Shown: positions 8,241 through 15,751, counted from the stretch's first letter. The stretch is DNA of 17,342 nucleotides from Gammaproteobacteria bacterium (GCA_026197015.1 JAPHRB010000012.1:1-17342); one strand, 5' to 3'. Program-made: numbers and translations. The notes: generated by a model from the letters alone, not told the origin.

Positions 8241-8759
8241 TCATCTATTCTTGTCCTTGTAGGGGGCTGGCTGCTCCGGCGAGGCTTCCTGCCGGTCAAG
8301 CGTGCCAATATCAAGCACAGGCGCAGCATCGATATGCTGAGCATCCATCATTTGCGCGACGCGTTGCAATGAAGAAATAATCATCGTTTGCTCCCACTCA
8401 TTGAGGTCATTAAACTGGCGCGTAAACTGATCTTGCAGAGGTACGGGGGCATTCTTTAATGTTTTAAAAGCCTCGTCTGTGAGATAAGCATGAACTTTAC
8501 GTTTATCTTTTTTGGAGCGCTCGCGTTGCACCAGCTGGCGCTTTTCCAGTCGATCTAAAATAGTCGTAACCGTTGCCTGACTCAGACTCATTTTATTGGC
8601 CAGCTCTCCGATAGTGACTTCACCTTTGTCACGTATGGTCTGCAACAGCAAAATTTGCGGTGCAGTCAAACCGGTGGTTTTCGCCAGATACTTGGAATGC
8701 AGGTCGGTAGCCCTGATCACCCGGCGTAGCGCAATAAGCACATCTTCAATACTGCTCAC
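8241..8759 (-). CDS. ectR: MarR-family repressor of ectoine biosynthesis (EctR-like)
   Basis: This is a MarR winged-helix regulator, divergent from ectA, the position of EctR in halophilic methylotrophs. The HTH and wing are visible: TIGELANKMSLSQATVTTILDRLE, then RQLVQRERSKKDKRKVHAYLT, with basic KKDKRK in the wing. The longest open frame begins at a GTG at 8801. The GTG at 8757-8759 (MSSIEDVLIALRRVIRATD) has AGAGGA 7 bases ahead, so I start there (172 residues). The C-terminal tail after residue 150 is polar and likely disordered (EASPEQPAPYKDKNR). EctR1 of Methylomicrobium represses ectABC-ask; the same role here is inferred from position and from the operator candidate at 9025-9042. Confidence 0.85.
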   Translation of the reverse strand: MSSIEDVLIALRRVIRATDLHSKYLAKTTGLTAPQILLLQTIRDKGEVTIGELANKMSLSQATVTTILDRLEKRQLVQRERSKKDKRKVHAYLTDEAFKTLKNAPVPLQDQFTRQFNDLNEWEQTMIISSLQRVAQMMDAQHIDAAPVLDIGTLDRQEASPEQPAPYKDKNR

Positions 8760-9175
8760 AAACGAATCCTCTGTAATTTTTAAATGGCCATGAGTATACA
8801 CTGAGAGTGTTCTTTGGCCGACACTTTAACCTGCGCCGGCTTCTCCGCATTTCTCAGGAGTATTCTGACGGGCATTATTCTGCAGTCACCTGACCTGTCT
8901 TTAATTGTTTAATTTAACAGAGATTTTGCTGTAAGGCGCTCTGCTCAAGGGCATTGATTGTTTTGCACTGCTTTAAATCGGACTGTTGTAATCGCCTCCG
9001 TAGGTGCAGCGTGAAAAAATATTTTATTTAGTGTACAATGCTTAGCTCTCTAAATATATATAGGCATAAAACATCATTTAATTGGTATTTTTGCTATATA
9101 TAATCAAGTTATTTTAATTTAAATCAAAAAACACTAGTTATTTAATTAGACATCTAAACAATATAAAACTTATAT
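8760..9175. promoter_or_regulatory. Divergent ectR/ectA control region
   Basis: This AT-rich region of 416 bp carries no credible gene. It separates the ectR and ectA starts and must hold their promoters and the EctR operator (9025-9042). TACAAT at 9034-9039, preceded by TG, is a possible extended -10 overlapping the operator. Several runs of TATATA near 9053-9062 and 9094-9101 could also serve as -10 elements, so I cannot fix the transcription starts. The ectA leader would be over 100 nt long, with no Shine-Dalgarno directly before the ectA ATG. Confidence 0.5.
9025..9042. promoter_or_regulatory. Candidate EctR operator
   Basis: TATTTAGT-GT-ACAATGCT has the two 8-bp half-sites with a 2-bp spacer that I recall for the EctR1 site of Methylomicrobium alcaliphilum (TATTTAGT-GT-ACTATATA). 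The left half and spacer match exactly; the right half matches only in part (AC-A-T). It sits in the ectR-ectA intergenic region and covers a -10-like TACAAT, which suits repression by blocking polymerase. Confidence 0.6.
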
Positions 9176-9694
9176 ATGAAAAGTAACCAACTAAAAGAAA
9201 CGTTAAATTTAACGTTACGTCCACCTTTACCGGAGGACGGCGCGCGCGTTCATCAGCTTGTAGAGCAGTGTCCGCCACTGGACGCAAACTCCATGTACTG
9301 TAATTTATTGCAGTGCACACACTTTGCGGGCACCTCGGTGACCGCTGTACAGGAAAATGAAACGCACAATAACCTGCTGGGTTTTATATCTGCTTATCTT
9401 ATCCCTGAGCGTAATAACACGCTTTTCGTCTGGCAGGTAGCGGTTAGCGAGCAGGCTCGTGGCCTTGGGCTGGCAGGTAATATGCTGAAACAGATTCTTG
9501 AGCGCCCTCTATGTGCGCAAGTCAGCTATCTGGAAACAACGATTACAGATTCAAATCAGGCTTCATGGGCATTGTTTAAAAGCCTCGCAAAAAAACTTGA
9601 AACCCGGCTGGAGAAATCTGTCATGTTCGAGCGCGATAAACATTTCGCGGGGCAACATGATAGCGAGTATCTCGCCCGTCTTGGTCCCTTTTAA
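9176..9694 (+). CDS. ectA: L-2,4-diaminobutyrate N-gamma-acetyltransferase EctA
   Basis: EctA acetylates L-2,4-diaminobutyrate from acetyl-CoA, the second step of ectoine synthesis in the cytoplasm. The 172-residue GNAT-fold protein starts LTLRPPLPEDGARVHQLVEQ. It carries the conserved ectoine-family CPPLDANSMYCNLLQCTHFA and the acetyl-CoA loop VAVSEQARGLGLAGNML (the Q/RxxGxG/A type), then ETTITDSNQASWALF. The length is usual for the family. It is the first gene of the operon, 80 bp before ectB. The ATG at 9176 lacks an obvious ribosome site, but no better start fits the family N-terminus. Confidence 0.93.
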   Translation: MKSNQLKETLNLTLRPPLPEDGARVHQLVEQCPPLDANSMYCNLLQCTHFAGTSVTAVQENETHNNLLGFISAYLIPERNNTLFVWQVAVSEQARGLGLAGNMLKQILERPLCAQVSYLETTITDSNQASWALFKSLAKKLETRLEKSVMFERDKHFAGQHDSEYLARLGPF

Positions 9695-9774
9695 CCTCAG
9701 TCTCTTTTAGAGATATTAATCCATTCACCCATGGATGCGCTGTTGAAACACCCGAATTATTATAGGAAATTATT

Positions 9775-11082
9775 ATGAAAATATTTGATGAAATCGAATC
9801 AGAAGTACAAAGTTATGCACGTTCATTTCCACGCGTCTTCCATAAAGCCCAGGGGGAATATCTTTATGACGAGGATGGTAAGCAGTATCTGGACTTTCTC
9901 GCTGGTGCAGGCACATTGAACTATGGTCACAACAACCCCCTGTTCAAGGAAAAGTTGCTTGAATATATTCATGAAGATGGCATCACCCACGGCCTGGATT
10001 TACACACCAAAGCCAAAGGTGAGTTCATGCAGGCGTTTAGCGAGAAGATACTCAAACCGCGTGGTTATGAATACGTTATGCAGTTTACCGGGCCAACCGG
10101 AACCAACGCCGTTGAAGCCGCATTAAAACTGGCACGTAACATCACCGGACGAGAACATGTCATTGCCTTTACCAACGGGTTTCATGGTGTCAGCCTGGGT
10201 GCGTTAGCCACTACCGGTAACTCACACCACCGCGGTGCAGCCGGCGTCAGCCTTAGTGGCACTTTCCGTATGCCATATGACGGTTATATGGGTGATGATA
10301 TCAACACAACAGCTTATCTCGAAAAAGTATTATCTGACTCAAGCAGCGGTATCGATTTGCCTGCTGCCGTTATCGTCGAAACCGTACAGGGTGAAGGCGG
10401 CATAAATGTCGCTAGCTTTGAATGGTTAAGAAACCTTGAAGCTATTTGCAGAAAACATGGCATCCTGCTGATCGTTGATGATATTCAGGCAGGCTGTGGA
10501 CGTACCGGTACCTATTTCAGTTTTGAAGAAGCCGGCATCAAGCCGGATATCATAACGCTGTCAAAATCATTAAGTGGTTATGGTACCCCTTTCGCAGTGG
10601 TGCTGATCAAACCTGAATTAGACCAGTGGCGTCCGGGTGAGCATAACGGTACATTCCGCGGTAATAATTTTGCTTTTGTTACTGCTAAAGCCGCTATTGA
10701 TCATTACTGGAGTGATGACGCGTTTTCTAAAGAGATTAAACGCAAAGGTGAGTACGTTTCCAAACGTCTTGAAAACATTGTTGATAATTACGGTGAAGGC
10801 AATTTCACCACTCGCGGTCGCGGTATGTTTCAGGGCATTAATTGTATCAATGGTGATATTGCAGGCAAGATTACCCATAACGCATTTCAAAATGGCATGA
10901 TCATCGAAACCAGTGGTGCTGAGGATCAGGTAGTGAAATTTTTCTGTCCGTTGATTATTAGTGATGAGAACCTTAAACGGGGTATCGATATTGTTGAGCA
11001 GGCGGTAAAAGAAGTTTGCGCCAAACAGGATTCCATTCCAGAAGAGTCATGTTATTTTGATGATGTGCACGTGAATAGCTAA
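9775..11082 (+). CDS. ectB: Diaminobutyrate-2-oxoglutarate transaminase EctB
   Basis: EctB moves an amino group from glutamate to L-aspartate-beta-semialdehyde, giving L-2,4-diaminobutyrate, the committed ectoine step. It is a class III PLP aminotransferase of 435 residues. Seen motifs are the N-terminal FDEIESEVQSYARSFP of the EctB family, the cofactor-binding GPTGTNAVEAALKLAR, the aspartate of IVDDIQAGCGRTG, and the PLP lysine K264 in LSKSLSGYG. AGGA upstream of the ATG gives a ribosome site. It is the second gene of the operon. It is distinguished from GABA and ornithine transaminases by its N-terminus and by its place between ectA and ectC. Confidence 0.95.
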   Translation: MKIFDEIESEVQSYARSFPRVFHKAQGEYLYDEDGKQYLDFLAGAGTLNYGHNNPLFKEKLLEYIHEDGITHGLDLHTKAKGEFMQAFSEKILKPRGYEYVMQFTGPTGTNAVEAALKLARNITGREHVIAFTNGFHGVSLGALATTGNSHHRGAAGVSLSGTFRMPYDGYMGDDINTTAYLEKVLSDSSSGIDLPAAVIVETVQGEGGINVASFEWLRNLEAICRKHGILLIVDDIQAGCGRTGTYFSFEEAGIKPDIITLSKSLSGYGTPFAVVLIKPELDQWRPGEHNGTFRGNNFAFVTAKAAIDHYWSDDAFSKEIKRKGEYVSKRLENIVDNYGEGNFTTRGRGMFQGINCINGDIAGKITHNAFQNGMIIETSGAEDQVVKFFCPLIISDENLKRGIDIVEQAVKEVCAKQDSIPEESCYFDDVHVNS

Positions 11083-11161
11083 TAAAGGCAAAATTAATAA
11101 GGGCCATGCACCGGCAGGTAATCATGGGCAAGCACGGCCAAACCAATTACAGGAGTACCTG

Positions 11162-11569
11162 ATGATCGTAAGAAATTTACAAGATGCAGAAAAATCCAGT
11201 CGCCGCGTGGAAGATCCAGGCGGCAACTGGAATAGTGTTCGTCTATTGCTTAAAGATGACAATATGGGTTTTTCATTTCACATTACCACTATCTATGAGG
11301 GTGCTGATTTTCAGATGCACTATCAGAACCATCTGGAATCAGTGTATTGCATCTCCGGTGAAGGTGAAGTTGAAACCCTGCAAGATGGCAAGAAATACCC
11401 GATAAAAAGCGGCTCGATTTATATTCTCGACAAAAACGATAAACACATTTTGCGTGCCTTCAAAGAAATGAAAATGGCCTGTGTTTTCAATCCGCCGGTT
11501 ACCGGTAACGAAGTGCATAATGCGGCAGGCGCCTATGAGTTAGAGGCAGATGAAGTAAGCAAAGCTTAA
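11162..11569 (+). CDS. ectC: L-ectoine synthase EctC
   Basis: EctC cyclises N-gamma-acetyl-diaminobutyrate to ectoine by removing water. The 135-residue cupin protein starts MIVRNLQDAEKSSRRV, the family N-terminus. It carries the metal and substrate residues of the fold: the glutamate of HLESVYCISGEGEVE, and the tyrosine and histidine of GSIYILDKNDKHILRA. AGGAG lies 6 bases before ATG 11162. An ectD remnant starts 8 bp after its stop, keeping the usual ectABCD order. Confidence 0.95.
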   Translation: MIVRNLQDAEKSSRRVEDPGGNWNSVRLLLKDDNMGFSFHITTIYEGADFQMHYQNHLESVYCISGEGEVETLQDGKKYPIKSGSIYILDKNDKHILRAFKEMKMACVFNPPVTGNEVHNAAGAYELEADEVSKA

Positions 11570-11577
11570 CTATTAGT

Positions 11578-11893
11578 ATGGTAAAAAATAAATCAACTAC
11601 AGCTGCCGAATATTCATACCCATCACGTATTTGCGGTACTGAACAAATTATTCAACGAACAGATTCCGTTGTTTATGGCGATTCGCAAGCCGACGTCGCG
11701 CACACATTATTCAGCATGTTTCGGCCGATAATATTTCAGGGGTGTTATGCACAGTGCTGATGCTGTTTTTCAATAGTGGTTAACGCCCTTGAAAAACCGT
11801 TCAGTTATCAGTCACCCGGGCCAAAATATCTGAGAAATACGGACGCTACCCGCCCTCGAACTTTCACAAACATGTATGCAAACAGGTTAATAG
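11578..11893 (+). pseudogene. ectD: Decayed ectoine hydroxylase gene ectD (both ends kept, middle deleted, frameshifted)
   Basis: An ATG at 11578 opens 60 codons whose first 38 or so resemble the EctD N-terminus: YSYPSR then QRTDSVVYGD, compared with the YPTR/YPSR and KDPVVY-type start of EctD proteins. From about 11688 the sequence resembles the EctD C-terminus but changes frame. Residues like GDV..F..M run in the first frame, then QHVSADNIS (11712-11738) and LMLFFNS (11757-11777) in a second frame. NALEKPF..QSPGPKYL (11782-11832) follows back in the first frame, like the MHGS.DNIS, VYNS, and PF...PRPEYL segments of EctD. About 200 of 300 residues are missing, including the HxD iron site and 2-oxoglutarate-binding core. 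No hydroxylase can be made. Position between ectC and ask is the usual ectD slot. Confidence 0.72.
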
Positions 11894-13333
11894 ATGAAAA
11901 ACCATAGTGTAGAAAAAATCGGCGGCACCTCGATGAGTGATTATGCCGCCGTGCGTGATAACATTATTAAAAAACCGGTGCAGGCTGATACCTTATACCA
12001 GCGCATATTCGTGGTCTCCGCATACAGTGGAGTTACCGACAAACTGCTGGAGCATAAGAAAACCGGTGAGCCCGGCGTTTATAGTTTGTTTGCCGACAGC
12101 ATCGAAGATGAAGGTTGGCAACTTGCCCTGCAGGCCGTAAAAACAGAGATGCATAACATTAATATTTCATTGTTTGGTTCTGGTCAACTACTGGATAAGG
12201 CAAATCAGTTTTTAGACGAGCGCATTGAAGATGCCAGGCATGTGCTGCTGAACTTACAGAAATTATGCCAGCATGGGCACTTCGCACTGGAGGCGCAGCT
12301 GGCAACAGTGCGTGAAATGTTGTCCAGTATTGGCGAAGCGCATAGCGCCTGGAACACCACAACACTGTTACAACGTGATGGTATCAATGCCTGTTACATT
12401 GACCTGACCGGCTGGCGGGCTGAAAAACATGTGTCGCTTGATCAGCGTATTGAAACAGCGTTCAGCCAGCTTGACCTGAATAAACAACTGCCGATTGTCA
12501 CCGGTTATGCGCACAGCGAAAGCGGGCTGATGTCGTCTTTTGATCGTGGTTATAGCGAAATGATATTCAGCCGTATCGCTGTACTCACAGGGGCAAAAGA
12601 AACGGTTATCCACAAAGAGTTTCATTTAAGCAGTGCCGACCCGAAACTGGTTGGCGAATTTAACGCCGTACCGATCGGCCGCACCAACTATGATGTCGCC
12701 GACCAGCTTGCAAACATGGGCATGGAGGCCATTCATCCTAAAGCAGCCAAAGGCCTGCGTTATAACGGCATACCCTTACGTGTTAAAAACACTTTTGAGC
12801 CGGAACATGCGGGCACATTAATTACCGGTGATTATGTCAGTGAAAAACCCTGTGTTGAAATTATTGCCGGCTGCACAGGTGTCTACGCGTTGATGTTGCA
12901 TGATCAGGATATGACAGGTTATTTCGATGAGTATGATAATCAGTTTCTCTCTTTGATACGTCGCTTTAAAGCTTATATCGTTTCAAAAGATGTTAATGCC
13001 AACACCATAACGCACTATTTGCGCACTAACCTGAAAACCATTAAACGCATTCGATGTGCATTGCAGGAGGCCTTTCCCGAAGCCGAAATTGACCAGCAAA
13101 AAGTCGCTATTATCTCTGCTATCGGCAGTGATATAAAAGTTTCAGGCATACTGGCAAAAGCGGTTAGCGCACTTGCTGAACAGAACATCAGCGTGCTTGC
13201 TATGCACCAGTCGATACGACAGGTTGATATGCAATTCATTATTAATGAAGATGAATACACCTCTGCAATACAATGTTTGCATCGACGCCTGGTAGAAGTA
13301 CATGATCACGGGAGTGCTATATGCGTAGCTTAA
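11894..13333 (+). CDS. ask: Ectoine-pathway aspartate kinase (Ask_Ect)
   Basis: This enzyme phosphorylates L-aspartate, feeding aspartate semialdehyde to EctB. The 479-residue protein starts with the nucleotide/aspartate-binding VEKIGGTSMSD, related to KFGGTS of aspartokinases, followed by VVSAYSGVTDKLLEHKK. The middle holds SFDRGYSEMIFSRIAVL and VIHKEFHLSSADPKLV of the kinase domain. Two ACT-like regions fill the C-terminus, from about residue 316, including VAIISAIGSDIKVSGILAKAV. This specialised form is found in ectoine clusters and is less sensitive to feedback by lysine and threonine, as known for Pseudomonas stutzeri. AGG 7 bases before ATG 11894 is the ribosome site. It is probably cotranscribed with ectABC and overlaps the next gene by 13 bp. 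Confidence 0.9.
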   Translation: MKNHSVEKIGGTSMSDYAAVRDNIIKKPVQADTLYQRIFVVSAYSGVTDKLLEHKKTGEPGVYSLFADSIEDEGWQLALQAVKTEMHNINISLFGSGQLLDKANQFLDERIEDARHVLLNLQKLCQHGHFALEAQLATVREMLSSIGEAHSAWNTTTLLQRDGINACYIDLTGWRAEKHVSLDQRIETAFSQLDLNKQLPIVTGYAHSESGLMSSFDRGYSEMIFSRIAVLTGAKETVIHKEFHLSSADPKLVGEFNAVPIGRTNYDVADQLANMGMEAIHPKAAKGLRYNGIPLRVKNTFEPEHAGTLITGDYVSEKPCVEIIAGCTGVYALMLHDQDMTGYFDEYDNQFLSLIRRFKAYIVSKDVNANTITHYLRTNLKTIKRIRCALQEAFPEAEIDQQKVAIISAIGSDIKVSGILAKAVSALAEQNISVLAMHQSIRQVDMQFIINEDEYTSAIQCLHRRLVEVHDHGSAICVA

Positions 13334-14187
13334 AAATCGGTTTTGTGACGATTTTGTGTTTACTGTTTATTTGCACGCCAGCCATTGCCAGTGAATCCGA
13401 TGAAGCAAAAACACCGTTCGGAAAACGCATCGCTAATTCGCCCTTCGTAGAATTATATGTTCTCGATGAACTTAAACAGTTACGTACGGATATGGCTAAA
13501 CAGAAAAATGATCTGATCCAGCAGGTGGTAGACAGAGAAATAAACTCTATAGACCGCGGAGTGACATACGCCACGGATACAATAAGTTATTTTTTCTATT
13601 TAATCGCTGCTGTGAGTTCGATTCTGGTGTTAATCGGCTGGACATCAATCCGTGATATTAAAGAGCGAATTCACTCTTTTGCTGATGACGAAATTTCCAA
13701 ACTCGTGGAAGAATATGAGCACAGACTGCGCAGCATTGAAAAACAGCTTAATCTGAAAACCCAGGACATTGAAGAAAATCGCGAAGAGATCGCACTGACT
13801 CAGGATATACATTCATTGTGGTTACGTGCAGGACAGGACATCAGCCCGCAAAATAAAATTTCTATCTATGATCAGATATTAAAATTGCATCAGGATGATA
13901 CTGAAGCGCTCACTTATAAAGCTGATGCTGTGTTAGAACTGGAAGAGCCACAATGGGCGATCAATCTGTGTCACCAGGCGTTAGTTATTGATCCCGAAAA
14001 CAGCCATGCTTTTTATCAACTGGCCTGTGCCCACACGGTAATGAACCAGTTCGATGAGGCAGTAAGTTACCTAACTGAAGCACTAAATAGATCCGATGCA
14101 TATAAAGATGAGCTGTTAACCGACCCCGCGCTGGCAGCACTGAAAAATTTTGAACCGTTCATTGAGCTGACAGGTAAACGTGGTTGA
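13321..14187 (+). CDS. Membrane-anchored coiled-coil/TPR protein coupled to the ectoine operon
   Basis: I do not recognise a named family. The 288-residue product has a signal-peptide-like N-terminus (basic MRSLK, then a hydrophobic run to about residue 20, AIAS at 21-24). A polar stretch follows to residue 87, with EREINS-type heptads. One clear membrane segment ISYFFYLIAAVSSILVLIGW lies at 88-107. A charged predicted coiled coil spans about 113-160, and TPR-like helical repeats span about 165-265 (for example YKADAVLELEEPQWAINLCHQALVID read in two pieces, then the FDEAVSYLTEAL repeat). The ending AYKDELLTDPALAALKNFEPF is typical of TPR tails. If the signal is cleaved, the TPR part would be cytoplasmic, with basic RDIKER just inside. 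It overlaps ask by 13 bp, so it is almost certainly cotranslated with it. Any role in osmotic response is inferred only from the operon. Confidence 0.7.
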   Translation: MRSLKIGFVTILCLLFICTPAIASESDEAKTPFGKRIANSPFVELYVLDELKQLRTDMAKQKNDLIQQVVDREINSIDRGVTYATDTISYFFYLIAAVSSILVLIGWTSIRDIKERIHSFADDEISKLVEEYEHRLRSIEKQLNLKTQDIEENREEIALTQDIHSLWLRAGQDISPQNKISIYDQILKLHQDDTEALTYKADAVLELEEPQWAINLCHQALVIDPENSHAFYQLACAHTVMNQFDEAVSYLTEALNRSDAYKDELLTDPALAALKNFEPFIELTGKRG

Positions 14188-14223
14188 GTTCAATATTCAT
14201 GCTAAGCGACAGAGAACGGGCGG

Positions 14224-14259
14224 ATCAAGGAGTCTGACCCCTTGATCTCTTGATCTTTG
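14224..14259. repeat. Left inverted repeat of the MerR cassette
   Basis: A near-palindrome with arms TCAAGGAGTC and GACCCCTTGA around one T (14225-14245) is followed by CTCTTGATCTTTGA. Its exact 21-bp reverse complement lies at 15873-15893, on the far side of the three-gene operon. It lies between the stops of the TPR gene and the convergent cassette, so as a hairpin it may also stop transcription from either side. Confidence 0.75.
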
Positions 14260-14269
14260 AGAAGAGTTG

Positions 14270-15049
14270 TTAGTGGGGAATATCTACACGGTAACCTTCA
14301 ATTGAGTCAATGATACTGCCTTCTGATATGTTAAATGTTACATATCTATTCTCGATACTGATTATTCCATGAAGCTCATCGACATCTAATTCCTCAACGG
14401 TCTGATCAACCACCCCAAGCAGTGTTTGTAAGGCGAGACCGATTTCTGTTCTTTTGTCTGTATCTAATCCCAGAATCTTCCAGGTATCATTAGCATGTTT
14501 TTCACCTTTCTTGCCTAACTCGAAAAAATTATCTACCAGGGATTTTACCAGGCGTTCTTCTCCTATCACCTCACGCAGATAAACCATCGTCTCCTTATCT
14601 GTCATGTTTGTATTATCGGCAAGCACAGCATGAAGATCGGCAGGTAAGAAGTCCATTAATGCCTCACCATTTACCATGCCATTCAAAATATCTTCTCTTA
14701 CCAGCTGCTCATAGTCAGACCCGGGGTCAGAACCTGTTCGTTTTGATAACTGGATGAGGGCCATTGCTTCACTTCGATGACCGCTCACACCAAAACCCGA
14801 GAGAAAATGATCAAGGATGTCGTGAATAAATACAGAGGTGTTGATCCTCTGGCCAGTCTCCCGTGTGCTGGCAATAATCGCAGGGTCACCTATTGTGGCG
14901 TCAATCTTCCAGCCTCTGGCACCGAAACCATCATCCCATTGCTTCCTGTAGGTAACGGGCACCTGAACACTGCCATCAACAGTTCGTAGCAGATTTTGTG
15001 GGTATTCCCTGATATTGCGATACCCGCCTTGAGTTGCAATGGAAATCAT
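14270..15049 (-). CDS. Unknown soluble protein with a Coq4-like HD...H...E motif
   Basis: I do not recognise this 259-residue protein. It has no cysteine, no signal peptide and no membrane segment, and it is acidic in its C-terminal half. Residues 76-98 (H76-D77, D80-H81, F-L-S-G-F-G, H91, E94-A-M-A-L) resemble the zinc motif of the ubiquinone protein Coq4 (HDxxHx11E with VLTGYG following the second His), but with one extra residue in each spacer. Other Coq4 features are not evident, so relation is uncertain. It is the last gene of the MerR cassette, 9 bp after merR, with GGGAG overlapping the merR stop as a rather distant ribosome site. Being under a MerR-type regulator it may act in a metal or redox response; that is inference. 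Confidence 0.6.
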   Translation of the reverse strand: MISIATQGGYRNIREYPQNLLRTVDGSVQVPVTYRKQWDDGFGARGWKIDATIGDPAIIASTRETGQRINTSVFIHDILDHFLSGFGVSGHRSEAMALIQLSKRTGSDPGSDYEQLVREDILNGMVNGEALMDFLPADLHAVLADNTNMTDKETMVYLREVIGEERLVKSLVDNFFELGKKGEKHANDTWKILGLDTDKRTEIGLALQTLLGVVDQTVEELDVDELHGIISIENRYVTFNISEGSIIDSIEGYRVDIPH

Positions 15050-15058
15050 TATAGTTAT

Positions 15059-15523
15059 CTACTCCCATATAAGATTGAGGGCTTCTATTTCTCCAAGATT
15101 CTGATTAACAGGACATTCCGGGCAGCCTTTACTCGAGGGTTTGTTACTACAGCCTTTACACTTTGCCACGAGTTTTCTCGATATTGTTAAATCAGATCTG
15201 AGTGTATTTAGATCATTAATTTTTTCATCAATTTCGCTTATTGCATTATCGATAACTTCTGTTACTTTTTTACTGCCTTCATCCCCGGTTGAGCAGGCCT
15301 CCCTGGTGTTTGCTATTAACCCTATAACATCGAGAGAGAATCCATTTTCAGCCAGCTGAAGGATGGCCTTTAAACGATCGACATGGTGTTCTGAATACAG
15401 CCTGGTACCCCCATCAGTTCTATGGGGGAGCAGAAGCCCTTCTTCCTCATAGTATCTGATGGTACGTACTGTTGTATTCAGCGTCTCAGCAACATCACCT
15501 ATTTTGAAATATTTAAGCGACAT
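15059..15523 (-). CDS. MerR-family metal- or redox-sensing regulator
   Basis: The 154-residue protein has the MerR N-terminal HTH (FKIGDVAETLNTTVRTIRYYEEEGLL, read in two pieces, residues 6-31) with the family RTDGGTRLYSE wing at 35-45. A dimerisation helix follows at about 84-121. Cysteines are at 77, 122, 125, 134 and 137. C77, in the EACSTG context, sits where ZntR/CadR/PbrR proteins keep a metal-binding cysteine. The C-terminal CKGC-x8-CPEC pattern could complete a metal or iron-sulfur site, but its spacing differs from SoxR. It starts exactly one base after the stop of the upstream gene (TAA then ATG), so the two are translationally coupled. It probably controls its own operon through the dyad at 15769-15807. 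Confidence 0.85.
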   Translation of the reverse strand: MSLKYFKIGDVAETLNTTVRTIRYYEEEGLLLPHRTDGGTRLYSEHHVDRLKAILQLAENGFSLDVIGLIANTREACSTGDEGSKKVTEVIDNAISEIDEKINDLNTLRSDLTISRKLVAKCKGCSNKPSSKGCPECPVNQNLGEIEALNLIWE

Positions 15524-15751
15524 TTATAAACCTACGAGCTGGGCTTTAAAGCCATTCTCTTTGACCTTATCTAACAAGGCGGTGGATTTAATCGTATCTG
15601 AATTGTAAGAGACGAAAATAAAATGGTCTTTTTCCGGGCTGAACCTCGGTGCAATAACACCATCCAGGCCCCTGAGTTGTTCTACTAACCTGTCTTGCTC
15701 AGACTCATCTGGCATTTCATCTATATGGATAAGAACATCTGATAATTGCAT
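15524..15751 (-). CDS. HMA-fold-like small protein lacking the CxxC metal site
   Basis: The 75-residue product fits the beta-alpha-beta-beta-alpha-beta pattern of heavy-metal-associated (HMA) domains: VLIHID, then helix QDRLVEQLRGLDGV, strands APRFSP and HFIFVSYN, helix STALLDKVKENGF, strand KAQLVGL. Where HMA proteins have GMxCxxC it reads DEMPDESEQ, with no cysteine anywhere in the chain. It is therefore unlikely to carry copper or zinc through thiols; an acidic site or a protein-binding role is possible. It is the first gene of the MerR operon, with a strong AAGGAG ribosome site 7 bases before the ATG. Confidence 0.65.
   Translation of the reverse strand: MQLSDVLIHIDEMPDESEQDRLVEQLRGLDGVIAPRFSPEKDHFIFVSYNSDTIKSTALLDKVKENGFKAQLVGL

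Noticed and set aside
8096..8344. Minus-strand frame of 82 codons overlapping the ectR 3' end
   Set aside because: It is in another frame of ectR, which has clear MarR homology; the product is arginine/serine-rich and unlike a real protein.
11578..11760. The 60-codon frame after ectC as an intact small gene
   Set aside because: Its N-terminal half matches the EctD start and the sequence after its stop continues EctD-like in other frames, so it is part of a pseudogene.
14225..14245. Left palindrome as nothing more than a terminator
   Set aside because: An exact inverted copy on the far side of the operon shows it is a repeat element, although it may also terminate transcription.
15119..15163. 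SoxR-type [2Fe-2S] site in the MerR C-terminus
   Set aside because: Cysteine spacing is CxxC-x8-CxxC and not the CxxCxCx5C of SoxR; C77 points to the metal-sensing branch instead.
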